From: an uncultured Alphaproteobacteria bacterium
GTDB lineage: Bacteria; Pseudomonadota; Alphaproteobacteria; HIMB59
Assembly (NCBI GenBank): GCA_902617515.1
Contig: CACMWX010000009.1
Location: 1 to 39,727, forward strand
DNA length: 39,727 nucleotides
Direction: 5' to 3'
This document shows positions 12,558-20,723 of this stretch, piece by piece. The position numbers were made by a program, and so were the translations under genes. The stretch's first letter is position 1. Each line of letters opens with the position of its first letter. The notes below the pieces were generated by a model. That model saw only the letters and a list, made by a program, of their open reading frames with translations. It did not search any database and was not told the origin of the DNA.

Positions 12558-13925
12558 TTAGGAAGTTTGCAATATTCTAGTCAAAAGTTCAATATCTTCT
12601 GCTAAATTAGGATCATTGACCATAATCTCTTCAATAGTCTTAATTGCATGAATAACTGTGGTGTGATCTCTACCGCCAAATTTTCTTCCAATTTCAGGTA
12701 AAGATCTAGTAGTGATGGACTTTGCTAAATACATTGCAACTTGTCTTGGACGCGCCACAGACCTTGATCTTCTGGGTGAATGCATATCTGAAAGTTTGAT
12801 GTTGTAATGCTCAACAACTTTCTTTTGAATTTCATCAATTGTAATTTTTCTTGAGTTAGTCCTTAGTAAATCTTTTAAAACGTCTTTTACGAGGTCAACA
12901 GATATTTCTGCGTCCTGAATTGAAGCATGAACTGCTAATCTATTCAAGGCGCCTTCCATTTCTCTAACATTATTGGTGATCTTATTTGCTAAAAATTCCA
13001 TTACTTCTTGTTTTAGATTTAATGATTTTTGTTCAGCTTTAGCCTGTAGAATACCTAATCGTAATTCATAAGTTAAGGGATGTATATCTGCTACTAATCC
13101 CCAGCCTAATCTAGATTTTAATCTATCCTCTAAACCATCAAGATCAGCGGGGGATTTGTCAGCTGAAATGATAATTTGTCTTTTTTTATCGATTAAAGTA
13201 TTGAATGTATGAAAGAATTCTTCCTGTGTATTATCTTTACCAATAATAAATTGTACATCATCAATCATTAGCACATCTACTGATCTAAATTGTTCTTTAA
13301 AACTCATAATGTTTTTAAATCTAAGAGCTTTAATAAACTGATACATAAATTTCTCAGCAGTTAAATAAACAACATTTTTTTTTGGGTTTCTTTTTTTAAT
13401 ATTCCAGGCAACTGCATGCATTAAATGTGTTTTTCCTAGACCAACACCTCCATACAGAAATAATGGATTAAAACTTACAACTTCTGATTGTGCTACTCGT
13501 TGAGCAGCTGCATAAGCTAGCTCGTTGGGTTTACCGACAATAAAATTATCGAAAGTAAATTTTGGATCTAATGGTGCTGAAATATCATCGTAATATGTGT
13601 CTTCATCATCATCTTTATCCTCATAAATTACTTCAGTACCAGGAATGATACGTTTGTTATTTTCTTTAACAAGTACAGCTAATTTATCGATACTATGACC
13701 TTGGTCCATATATGCTTTTTTAATAACAGAAGCATAATTTTTGATTATCCAATCACGAAGAAATCTTGTTGGGACTGAAAGAGTGAGAGAGGTGTCAATA
13801 TGTGACTCGAAATAGATTGGTTTAATCCAGTTTTGGAAGGTATCTTTATCAAGTGATTTTTTTAATTCAGATGTAATCTTCGACCAAGACACATCTATGC
13901 CACCTTGATGCTTTTCGTCTTCCAC
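12558..13925 (-). CDS. dnaA: Chromosomal replication initiator DnaA
   Basis: AAA+ ATPase that binds DnaA boxes and melts the origin. Domain I covers about 10-80 (WSKITSELKKSLDKDTFQNWI); a short acidic linker with a run of Asp/Glu (DKDDDEDTYYDD) stands in for domain II. AAA+ has Walker A GGVGLGKTH at 159-167 and Walker B VLMIDDVQFI, and domain IV has the box-binding signature GRDHTTVIHA. 455 residues. GTG start with an AGAGGAAGGA ribosome-binding sequence upstream. The gene sits next to rpsT, a common alphaproteobacterial arrangement. Confidence 0.98.
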   Translation of the reverse strand: MEDEKHQGGIDVSWSKITSELKKSLDKDTFQNWIKPIYFESHIDTSLTLSVPTRFLRDWIIKNYASVIKKAYMDQGHSIDKLAVLVKENNKRIIPGTEVIYEDKDDDEDTYYDDISAPLDPKFTFDNFIVGKPNELAYAAAQRVAQSEVVSFNPLFLYGGVGLGKTHLMHAVAWNIKKRNPKKNVVYLTAEKFMYQFIKALRFKNIMSFKEQFRSVDVLMIDDVQFIIGKDNTQEEFFHTFNTLIDKKRQIIISADKSPADLDGLEDRLKSRLGWGLVADIHPLTYELRLGILQAKAEQKSLNLKQEVMEFLANKITNNVREMEGALNRLAVHASIQDAEISVDLVKDVLKDLLRTNSRKITIDEIQKKVVEHYNIKLSDMHSPRRSRSVARPRQVAMYLAKSITTRSLPEIGRKFGGRDHTTVIHAIKTIEEIMVNDPNLAEDIELLTRILQTS

Positions 13926-13970
13926 TAACCTAATTCCTTCCTCTAAAAGATGAGCTATTTAAGCATGAAA

Positions 13971-14032
13971 AGTTAAAAAAGAAGAATAAAAAAAATGTTT
14001 TTTTTTAAAAAAATAACTTGAAAAAAAAAATT
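13971..14032. other. Extreme AT-rich tract between dnaA and rpsT
   Basis: About 60 bases made almost only of A and T, with runs of 8-10 A or T and a self-complementary T/A block in the middle. On the minus strand it follows the rpsT stop, so it could act as a weak rpsT terminator or part of the dnaA leader; it could also be easily melted DNA. Only one DnaA box was found nearby (14343), so I do not call it an origin. Confidence 0.4.
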
Positions 14033-14297
14033 ATTTTGAAATTGCAGTTATATCTTTTTGTAATTTTGAGATAGTTCTAGATGCCTTATTAAGGTGCATG
14101 ATTTTCTTTTTAGTAGATTTATGCAATACAGACATAACTACTTTTAGTTTCGCCATTGATTCCTCTACCTTTTTATCTTTGATGAGTTTATCAATTGCCT
14201 TTAGTTGAGTTGAGACATTTGATTTTACAGCCTTGTTAATTGTCTTTTTTGTTTCTGACTGTCGAAGCCTTTTTTTTGCTGATTTATGTTGTGGCAT
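14031..14297 (-). CDS. rpsT: 30S ribosomal protein S20
   Basis: Small-subunit ribosomal protein that binds 16S rRNA. 88 residues, strongly basic, with the standard N-terminus MPQHKSAKKRLRQSE and the helical NKAVKS and LHKSTKKKIMHLNKASR segments. It lies 105 bases upstream of dnaA on the same strand. ATG start. Its upstream gap to mutM is 59 bases and contains a DnaA-box match, so expression might respond to DnaA; that is inference. Confidence 0.96.
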   Translation of the reverse strand: MPQHKSAKKRLRQSETKKTINKAVKSNVSTQLKAIDKLIKDKKVEESMAKLKVVMSVLHKSTKKKIMHLNKASRTISKLQKDITAISK

Positions 14298-14342
14298 ATA
14301 AAAATATTATTAACAGGTTGTTCGTCTAAAAGCGTTAATAAC

Positions 14343-14351
14343 TTATACACA
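14343..14351 (+). promoter_or_regulatory. Single DnaA-box match upstream of rpsT
   Basis: TTATACACA fits the TTATNCACA DnaA-box consensus exactly. It lies in the 59-base rpsT-mutM gap, upstream of the rpsT-dnaA cluster. One box could serve autoregulation; it is too little to define an origin. Confidence 0.4.
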
Positions 14352-14356
14352 TTTTT

Positions 14357-15175
14357 TTATTTTTGTAAAGCAGGCGAAAAAAAAGTTGAACGCCCATTTT
14401 GAATGATTTTTTTTATTTTATAAGTCTTTTTTTTGTATATTACATGTTCCTTTTGATAGACCTTAAATAAACTCTGAAAACTTCCTAGGGTTCCATCTGG
14501 GGATTTATAATCATTTATTGAAGAGCCGCCATTTTTTAAAGATAGTTTCAATACAAATTTACAAGAGCTTAATAACTGAGATATTTCTGCTTTTTTAAGA
14601 GTGTAAGTTAGTCTTTGAGGATTTAACTTTGAATGAAAAAGAGCCTCATTAGCGTATATGTTTCCAATACCCACTATTAAACTTTGATCAAGTAAAGCTT
14701 GTTTCAAAGAGATTTTTTTCCTTATAAGTTTGTTATATATCTCATTTAAGTTAACCTTGTTAATTAATAAATCAGTGCCATAGTTATTAAAAAAAAATTT
14801 AACCTCTTTTGAGTCTTTCAGCCTAAAAAACATACCAAATCTACGAGGATCATTATAAACAATTTTAAATTTGTTAAATTGTAGAACAACATGATCGTGT
14901 TTTTCTTTTTTGTAATTCTCGTTTAAATAAAACTTTAATCGACCACTCATTCCCAAATGAATAATTACATTATTATCGTTTTCCAATCTTATGACTATGT
15001 ATTTTGCAAAACGTTTAACAGACATGATTTTTTTCTGAGATATTTGCTCAAGATCTTTAAAGTTTAAATTTTTCCTTAATTTTTTTTGTGACTTTTTTAT
15101 AGAAATAATTTTTTTTCCTTTAACTTTTGACTTTAAATATCTTATTGTTGTTTCTACTTCAGGTAGTTCGGGCAT
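14357..15175 (-). CDS. mutM: Formamidopyrimidine-DNA glycosylase, zinc-less finger
   Basis: Removes 8-oxoguanine and formamidopyrimidines from DNA and nicks the abasic site. The N-terminus MPELPEVETT gives the catalytic Pro2 and Glu3, which also fixes the start. HLGMSGRLKFY supplies the conserved lysine region and LLDQSLIVGIGNIYANEALF the helix-two-turn-helix. The C-terminal finger is odd: where the family has CxxC then FYCxxC, this protein has EHVIYKKK and FFSPALQ, with no cysteine in the finger. The finger arginine in QNGRSTFF (about R262) remains. Length of 272 is normal, so this is substitution, not truncation. It is divergent from ubiE, the two ATGs sharing a CATG. Confidence 0.95.
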   Translation of the reverse strand: MPELPEVETTIRYLKSKVKGKKIISIKKSQKKLRKNLNFKDLEQISQKKIMSVKRFAKYIVIRLENDNNVIIHLGMSGRLKFYLNENYKKEKHDHVVLQFNKFKIVYNDPRRFGMFFRLKDSKEVKFFFNNYGTDLLINKVNLNEIYNKLIRKKISLKQALLDQSLIVGIGNIYANEALFHSKLNPQRLTYTLKKAEISQLLSSCKFVLKLSLKNGGSSINDYKSPDGTLGSFQSLFKVYQKEHVIYKKKTYKIKKIIQNGRSTFFSPALQK

Positions 15176-15875
15176 GATAACTAAAAATAATTCAAATAAT
15201 TATAATATTACAGATATTTTTGAAAATGTATCTCATGCAAAATATGACTTAATGAACGATATTATGAGTCTTGGAATACATAGACTTTGGAAAAAATATT
15301 TTGTTGATCTTGTATTATCAAAACACACTGGCAATGAGAAAATTTTAGACATTGCAAGTGGTAGTGGAGATATTTTTAATTTGCTTGCTATTTCAAAAAA
15401 TCTTTATGCTTTAGACCCTGTTTCTGAAATGCACAATATATCAAGAAAAAAAAATAGTTCTAAAAAAATTAATTACGAAGTTGGTTATGCAGAAAATTTG
15501 CCATATAAAAAAAATTTTTTTCAAATTATAACTTGTACATATGGTGTAAGAAATTTTAAAAATCGAAAAATTGGTTTTTCTGAGATTTATAGATGCCTTA
15601 AAAAAAATGGATATTTTTTTATTATGGAATTTGGTATTCCAAAAAGAGATTTGTTAAAAAGTTCATACAAAAACTTTTTAAAATATGTTTTACCTTTTAC
15701 TGGGAGCATCATCTCCAATGATAGATACAGTTATAAATACTTAGCTGACAGTATTATTTCTTTTCCTAGTCAAAATAACCTTCTTAAAGAACTGATAAAC
15801 ACAGGTTTTTCTCATATTAAAACTATTGATTTCATTTCTGGAGCTAACAGCATATATATAATGCAAAAAAAATGA
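15174..15875 (+). CDS. ubiE: Ubiquinone/menaquinone C-methyltransferase UbiE
   Basis: SAM-dependent methyltransferase for C-methylation of the quinone ring. Seen: ISHAKYDLMNDIMSLGIHRLWKK-type N-terminal block (here beginning VSHAKYD), the SAM motif ILDIASGSGDIF, a YGVRNFKNR block and the C-terminal ISFPSQ segment; 233 residues. The ATG at 15174 shares two bases with the mutM ATG on the other strand, so no promoter can fit between them. The usual neighbour ubiB is absent; coaC follows with an ATGA overlap. Confidence 0.94.
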   Translation: MITKNNSNNYNITDIFENVSHAKYDLMNDIMSLGIHRLWKKYFVDLVLSKHTGNEKILDIASGSGDIFNLLAISKNLYALDPVSEMHNISRKKNSSKKINYEVGYAENLPYKKNFFQIITCTYGVRNFKNRKIGFSEIYRCLKKNGYFFIMEFGIPKRDLLKSSYKNFLKYVLPFTGSIISNDRYSYKYLADSIISFPSQNNLLKELINTGFSHIKTIDFISGANSIYIMQKK

Positions 15876-16390
15876 AAATTTTAATAATAATAACGGGGAG
15901 TGTTGGATGTTATAAGTCTTTAGATCTAATTCGTGAGTGCCAAAAAAAAGCAATTGAATATGAAGTTATTGCAACAAAAAACACTTATGAGTTTATTTCT
16001 AAACTACTACTTGAAACAATTTCCAATAAGCCAGTGTACTCAGAGCTCTTCGATTTAGATATGGAAAAAAAAATTGGCCACATAAAATTAGCGCGAGATA
16101 ATACTCATATTATTGTTTACCCTGCGACAGCCAATATAATTTCAAAATTTGCAAAAGGTTTTTGTGACGACCTAGCTCTTACATGTATGATTGCTGCAAA
16201 CAAACCTATATATTTTGCACCTGCAATGAATAAAGAAATGTGGGCTAATCAAATAATTCAAGACAATGTGAACTATTTAAAGAAAATTGGTCATCATTTT
16301 ATTGGCCCAGATAATGGATCTTTAGCTTGTGGTGAGTATGGTAGTGGTCGATTAGTTGATCCTAGTGAAATAATTAGTCAACTTAAGTAA
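15872..16390 (+). CDS. coaC: Phosphopantothenoylcysteine decarboxylase (CoaC, stand-alone)
   Basis: Flavin-dependent decarboxylase of coenzyme A synthesis, making 4'-phosphopantetheine. The 172 residues match only the first half of the usual fused CoaBC. Seen: TGSVGCYKSLDLIR at the flavin site, catalytic H70 (GHIKLARD), PATAN, PAMN at 117-120 with the catalytic Asn, and the LACGEYGSGRL flap with the cysteine at 153. It ends with a TAA immediately before and in the same frame as coaB, exactly at the domain boundary. Start overlaps the ubiE stop (ATGA). Confidence 0.93.
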   Translation: MKILIIITGSVGCYKSLDLIRECQKKAIEYEVIATKNTYEFISKLLLETISNKPVYSELFDLDMEKKIGHIKLARDNTHIIVYPATANIISKFAKGFCDDLALTCMIAANKPIYFAPAMNKEMWANQIIQDNVNYLKKIGHHFIGPDNGSLACGEYGSGRLVDPSEIISQLK

Positions 16391-17029
16391 TTGAAACACG
16401 CATTAATAACTATTGGGTGCACTCGAGAGTATATAGATCCAGTAAGATATATATCAAATGAGTCATCAGGTCGGCAGGGCATAGCTTTAATAAAAAGCCT
16501 ATTAAAATTTAATTATAAAGTTATTTGTTTACATGGGTATCTTCAAACAAAACAAATAATTTCAAAAAATGTTAAATTTATCTTCACTCCTACAGCAGAT
16601 GATATGTTAAAAGAAGCAAAAAAATATAAGTCTGTCGACTTAGGAATTTTTAATGCTGCAGTTAGTGATTATAAAGTTAAAAAATATAATAAACTGAAAA
16701 TTAAGAAAAAAAATGGAATGTCTTTAAAATTAATCAATAATCCTGATGTTTTAAGATCAATCTCATGTGGAAAATATAAACCTAAGGTTACAGTCGGGTT
16801 TGCTTATGAAACAAATGATATATTTCAAAATGCAAAAAAAAAATTGCTTTACAAAAATTGTGATTATCTAGTTTTGAATTTTCCAAAAATGGAAAATAAA
16901 ATTTTTAATTCAAAATACAATAATGGTATTTTAATTGGAAGGTCAGGTGACTTTTTAAATTTAGGAAATGTAAGTAAAACAATTTTTGCAAATAAAATTG
17001 TTAAATACATTAGCAATAGAAAGAATTAG
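16391..17029 (+). CDS. coaB: Phosphopantothenate-cysteine ligase (CoaB, stand-alone)
   Basis: Joins cysteine to 4'-phosphopantothenate, the step before CoaC. 212 residues matching the second half of bacterial CoaBC: ITIGCTREYIDPVRYISNESSGRQG nucleotide-binding block (in pieces: TREYIDPVR and NESSGRQG at 23-30), FNAAVSDYKVKKY, a lysine-rich stretch before LINNPDVL, and VGFAYETND. The start is a TTG directly after the coaC TAA, in the same frame, so one stop codon is all that divides the pair. The same TAATTG junction occurs at dnaN/recF, which supports real reinitiation over readthrough or error. Confidence 0.9.
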   Translation: MKHALITIGCTREYIDPVRYISNESSGRQGIALIKSLLKFNYKVICLHGYLQTKQIISKNVKFIFTPTADDMLKEAKKYKSVDLGIFNAAVSDYKVKKYNKLKIKKKNGMSLKLINNPDVLRSISCGKYKPKVTVGFAYETNDIFQNAKKKLLYKNCDYLVLNFPKMENKIFNSKYNNGILIGRSGDFLNLGNVSKTIFANKIVKYISNRKN

Positions 17030-17030
17030 A

Positions 17031-17474
17031 GTGGTTTGTATTAAAGTAAAAAAGATAAATGATAACATTACTCTTCCAAGTTATGAGACATTATCTAGTG
17101 CAGGAATGGATATAAGAGCATTCTTACCAAATGGAAAAGTTAGCATTTCACCAAAAGAAACAAAACTTATTGGAACTGGATTATTTTTTGAAATTCCAAA
17201 TGGATTTGAAGTTCAAATAAGACCTCGAAGTGGGCTAGCTTTAAAAAACTTTATTACTGTTCTTAACAGTCCAGGAACTATAGATGCGGACTATCGAGGG
17301 GAAATAAAGGTGATTTTAATTAATCATGGATTAGAAATGTTTGAGGTTGAAGATAAAATGAGAATTGCACAAATAGTTGTGTCAAAATATGAAAAGGTTA
17401 ATTTTGAATTAGTAAGTGATTTAAGTGAAAGTGAGAGGGGGAGTGGTGGTTTTGGATCAACAGGAACAAAGTGA
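17031..17474 (+). CDS. dut: dUTP diphosphatase
   Basis: Trimeric dUTPase that hydrolyses dUTP to dUMP, protecting DNA from uracil and feeding thymidylate synthesis. All five motifs are visible: SAGMDIRA, RPRSGLAL, the catalytic-Asp segment NSPGTIDADYRGE, MRIAQIV and the glycine-rich C-terminal RGSGGFGSTG. I place the start at the GTG one base after the coaB stop, giving 147 residues, the usual length; an in-frame ATG at 16986 would add 15 residues that lie within coaB and match nothing. The 3' end overlaps the next gene. Confidence 0.94.
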   Translation: MVCIKVKKINDNITLPSYETLSSAGMDIRAFLPNGKVSISPKETKLIGTGLFFEIPNGFEVQIRPRSGLALKNFITVLNSPGTIDADYRGEIKVILINHGLEMFEVEDKMRIAQIVVSKYEKVNFELVSDLSESERGSGGFGSTGTK

Positions 17475-18195
17475 AAAACTGATTGAGGAATTTGGAAGAC
17501 AAATTTTAGTTCCTGGGATTAATGAGGAAGGGCAACAAAATATCTCTAGGAAAAAAATTTGTATAATCGGCTTAGGTGCTCTAGGAACTGTTGCATCTCA
17601 ATATCTTGTTCGAGCTGGAGTTGGTGAAATACATCTTGTTGATCATGATATTATAGAGAAGTCGAATTTACATCGTCAAATTAATTATGATAAAGATGAT
17701 GTTGGTAAATCAAAATCAGTCACCTCAAAACATAGACTTAAAAATATTAATGACTCAACAATAATAAAAGAGCATTCGTTAAATTTCCAGTCTTTCATAA
17801 AAAAAAATCTAGATAATAATTTTGATTTAATATTTGATTGTACGGATAATCACCAGAATAAAATTTTTTCTTCAAAATTTTCCAAAGCTAATAAAATTTC
17901 ATTTGTATCGATATCAATTAACTCTTCAGAGGGTATATACTTTGCACAAAACAACGAAGAAAATAATCCATCATGTTTTGAGTGTCTTTTTCCTAAAGCT
18001 GATCAAAATCACCGTTGTCTTAACAGTGCAATGGTAGGTCCAGTTGCAGGATTTGTTACTAGTTTTGCTTGTATGAAAATTATATTCGCCCTTGCAAAAA
18101 TTAAAACTCAACTGAAAAGTGAAATCAATTTGATAGACCTTTTGACTTCAGACATAAACAAACTACAATTAACAAATAAAGATTGTCCTCATTAA
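17452..18195 (+). CDS. MoeB/ThiF/HesA-family E1-like adenylyltransferase
   Basis: ATP-dependent enzyme that would adenylate the C-terminus of a ubiquitin-like sulfur carrier (MoaD or ThiS type); which partner cannot be told from here. Seen: FGRQILVPGINEEGQ, nucleotide loop GLGALG at 40-45, LVDHDIIE, SNLHRQ, VGKSKS, and FDCTDN with the catalytic Asp. Zinc site: the first CxxC is present (CFEC, 175-178), but the protein stops at CPH, so the fourth cysteine is missing. I favour the TTG at 17452 with GAGGGGGAG eight bases upstream; GTGs at 17425, 17443 and 17446 are alternatives. It overlaps the end of dut. Confidence 0.85.
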   Translation: MDQQEQSEKLIEEFGRQILVPGINEEGQQNISRKKICIIGLGALGTVASQYLVRAGVGEIHLVDHDIIEKSNLHRQINYDKDDVGKSKSVTSKHRLKNINDSTIIKEHSLNFQSFIKKNLDNNFDLIFDCTDNHQNKIFSSKFSKANKISFVSISINSSEGIYFAQNNEENNPSCFECLFPKADQNHRCLNSAMVGPVAGFVTSFACMKIIFALAKIKTQLKSEINLIDLLTSDINKLQLTNKDCPH

Positions 18196-18196
18196 T

Positions 18197-18715
18197 ATGA
18201 ATACATTTACACCTCAATCTAGTTATAGTTACGAAGAAATAATTGAATGTGGTAAAGGAAATTTATTTGGAAAGGGAAATGCCCAACTACCAGCACCTCC
18301 TATGCTTATGTTTGATCGCATCACTAATGTCAATAAAGATGGCGGAGAACATGGGAAAGGAGAAATAACTGCTGAACTCGATATAAATGCAGATTTATGG
18401 TTCTTTAAATGTCATTTCTTGGGTGATCCAATTATGCCAGGATGTTTGGGTCTTGACGCTTTATGGCAAATGTTGGGTTTTTATCTAGGTTGGCTTGGAT
18501 ATCAAGGAAAAGGCCGTGCTTTGGGTGTTGGAGAAATAAAATTTGTTGAAGAAATAAAACCAGATAAAGAATTAATAAAATATAAAGTTAGTTTAAAAAA
18601 ATCTTTAAATAAAAAAGGGTTGTCAATAGGATATGGAGATGGGCAGATAATTCACAAAGAAAAAATAATATACTATGCCAATGATTTAAGAGTGGGTTTA
18701 TTCAATGAGCAATAA
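18197..18715 (+). CDS. fabA: 3-hydroxydecanoyl-ACP dehydratase/isomerase FabA
   Basis: Hot-dog fold enzyme that dehydrates 3-hydroxydecanoyl-ACP and isomerises the double bond, starting anaerobic-type unsaturated fatty acid synthesis. Catalytic H73 lies in [12 protein letters not shown] and the Asp of the second half-site in [12 protein letters not shown] (D87), followed by GVGEIKF. 172 residues, the standard length. ATG one base after the preceding stop; overlaps fabB by 11 bases. FabA with FabB implies cis-unsaturated lipids. Confidence 0.97.
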   Translation: MNTFTPQSSYSYEEIIECGKGNLFGKGNAQLPAPPMLMFDRITNVNKDGGEHGKGEITAELDINADLWFFKCHFLGDPIMPGCLGLDALWQMLGFYLGWLGYQGKGRALGVGEIKFVEEIKPDKELIKYKVSLKKSLNKKGLSIGYGDGQIIHKEKIIYYANDLRVGLFNEQ

Positions 18716-19922
18716 AAGAGTTGTTGTTACTGGATACGGTATTGTTTCTTGTATAGGAGATAACAAAAAAGAAGTTTTACAGAGCTTAAGAGATGTGAAA
18801 TCTGGGATTAGTCATTGCAAGGAATATGAAGAACTTGGAATGAGAAGTCATGTACATGGAAAACCTAAAATAAATATTGAAGAAAATGTAGATCGAAAAA
18901 TTTTACGTTTTATGGGGGAAGGTGCAGCATACAATTATATTGCAATGAAAGAGGCAATTGAACATTCAGGTCTCGATGAGGAGCTTATATCTAATGTTAA
19001 TACCGGGTTAGTGATGGGTTCAGGTGGGCCTTCAACGTATCAACTGCAACAAGCATTTGATATAGCAAGAGAAAAAGGTGTTAAAAAAATTGGACCTTAT
19101 ATGGTTACTAGAACAATGGCATCAGGGAATTCAGCTACTTTAGCAACTCCTTTTAAAATAAAAGGTGTAAATTACTCCATTAGTTCGGCTTGTTCGACAA
19201 GTTTGCACTGCATTGGCAATGCTTATGATCTCATTAGACATGGGCAACAAGAAATTGTGTTTGCTGGTGGTGGCGAGGAAACCCATTGGACAATGTCAAT
19301 TTTATTTGATGCCATGGGTGCTTTATCAAGCAAATATAATGAAACACCAGAGGTTGCCTCTCGAGCATACGACTCTTCAAGAGATGGTTTTGTCATTGGG
19401 GGAGGTGCAGGTGTCTTAGTAGTTGAGAGCCTTGATAGTGCAAAAGCAAGAGGGGCCAATATTGTTGCAGAAATTCAAGGTTTTGGTCAGACTTCAGATG
19501 GATATGACATGGTTCAACCCTCTGGAGAAGGGGCAGTAAGGTGTATGCAGATGGCAACACAGGGTAGACCTGTTGATTATATCAACGCACATGGAACATC
19601 AACACCTGTAGGAGACATGATTGAATTAAAAGGTATAAAAGAAGTTTTTGGAGATAAGATTCCTCCAACCAGCTCTACAAAGTCACTAACGGGTCATTCA
19701 TTAGGAGCAACTGGTGTACAAGAAGCCGTTTACTCTCTTTTAATGATGGAAAATGATTTTATGGTTGAGTCAGCCAATATTACAAACTTAGATGAAAAGG
19801 CTGAAGGAATGAACATTCTCTTAGAGAGTAAAAATGATATCAAAATCAATTCTATACTTTCGAATAGTTTTGGTTTTGGCGGAACGAATGCATCTATCTA
19901 TCTAACTAGCTTTAATGAGTAA
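18705..19922 (+). CDS. fabB: 3-oxoacyl-ACP synthase I FabB
   Basis: Condensing enzyme that elongates unsaturated acyl-ACP. Catalytic triad: C163 ([15 protein letters not shown]), H296 ([12 protein letters not shown]) and H331 (GHSLGATG), plus the C-terminal [11 protein letters not shown]. 405 residues. Genetic partner of fabA, whose stop lies inside its start; the fabI ATG lies 8 bases inside its end. The three genes form a coupled unit, an order known from other alphaproteobacteria next to pnp. Confidence 0.97.
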   Translation: MSNKRVVVTGYGIVSCIGDNKKEVLQSLRDVKSGISHCKEYEELGMRSHVHGKPKINIEENVDRKILRFMGEGAAYNYIAMKEAIEHSGLDEELISNVNTGLVMGSGGPSTYQLQQAFDIAREKGVKKIGPYMVTRTMASGNSATLATPFKIKGVNYSISSACSTSLHCIGNAYDLIRHGQQEIVFAGGGEETHWTMSILFDAMGALSSKYNETPEVASRAYDSSRDGFVIGGGAGVLVVESLDSAKARGANIVAEIQGFGQTSDGYDMVQPSGEGAVRCMQMATQGRPVDYINAHGTSTPVGDMIELKGIKEVFGDKIPPTSSTKSLTGHSLGATGVQEAVYSLLMMENDFMVESANITNLDEKAEGMNILLESKNDIKINSILSNSFGFGGTNASIYLTSFNE

Positions 19923-20691
19923 AATTTTAGAGGGCAAAAAAGGATTAGTTGTAGGTATAGCCAATGATCATTCGATTGCATGGGGTATAGCAAAGTCCTT
20001 AAGTGATGAAGGTGCAAGTATGTATTTAACCTATCAGAATGACTCAATTAAAAAAAGAGTTGAGCCGCTATCTGAGAAAATTAATTGCTTAGGAATTATG
20101 CCTTGTGATGTATCTGAAACATCTTCACTTGAAAATGTTTGTAATGGCATTAAAGGAAATATTGATTTTTTTGTTCACGCAGTTGCGTATTCAGATAAAA
20201 ATGAACTATCAGGTAAATATTTAAATACCACTAGAGAAAATTTTCTTAAAACACTACATATTTCTGCATATTCATTGACTGAAATGGTAAGAATGCTTTC
20301 GACAAAAATGAATGATGGTGCATCAATCATGGCCCTTACTTATTATGGGTCCACAAGATATATGCAAAGTTATAATGTAATGGGTGTTGCAAAAGCTGCA
20401 TTGGAAACATCTATAAAGTATCTTGCTGTTGATATGGGTGACAGAGGAATTAGAGTTAATGCAATTTCAGCTGGGCCGATGAGAACTTTAGCAGGTGCCG
20501 TTATAAACAAATCAAGAAAGATTTATAATTATACCATTGAAAATTCTCCTATAAAAAAACCATTGTCATTGGAAGATATTGGTAAGTCATCTGTTTACTT
20601 AATGAGCGATCTTTCTAGAGGTGTTACAGGTGAAATTCTTTACGTAGATAATGGCTATAACAATGTAGGAATGAGCATTCAAGATTTGTAG
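19915..20691 (+). CDS. fabI: Enoyl-ACP reductase FabI
   Basis: NADH-dependent reductase for the last step of each fatty acid elongation cycle. Short-chain dehydrogenase fold with the FabI-type nucleotide loop [16 protein letters not shown], and the YX6K active site as Y153 and K160 (SYNVMGVAK) with the second tyrosine at 143. [10 protein letters not shown] is the substrate-loop region. 258 residues. Starts inside fabB; the last gene of the fab group. Confidence 0.96.
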   Translation: MSKILEGKKGLVVGIANDHSIAWGIAKSLSDEGASMYLTYQNDSIKKRVEPLSEKINCLGIMPCDVSETSSLENVCNGIKGNIDFFVHAVAYSDKNELSGKYLNTTRENFLKTLHISAYSLTEMVRMLSTKMNDGASIMALTYYGSTRYMQSYNVMGVAKAALETSIKYLAVDMGDRGIRVNAISAGPMRTLAGAVINKSRKIYNYTIENSPIKKPLSLEDIGKSSVYLMSDLSRGVTGEILYVDNGYNNVGMSIQDL

Positions 20692-20693
20692 AA

Positions 20694-20723
20694 ATGAAAA
20701 AAGTATATAAACTGACCCAATGA
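20694..20723 (+). CDS. Possible nine-codon mini-cistron before the exported protein
   Basis: ATG opens a nine-residue frame (MKKVYKLTQ) three bases after fabI, and its TGA overlaps the ATG of the next gene (ATGA). It could couple translation of the exported protein to fabI. No strong ribosome-binding sequence is visible, so it may be chance. Confidence 0.15.
   Translation: MKKVYKLTQ

Noticed and set aside
13926-14356. Chromosomal origin at dnaA/rpsT
   Set aside because: Only one DnaA box was found and skew cannot be computed here; many alphaproteobacteria place the origin elsewhere.
16986-17030. Longer dut starting at the in-frame ATG within coaB
   Set aside because: The added 15 residues match no dUTPase N-terminus and lie inside conserved coaB; the GTG at 17031 gives the normal length.
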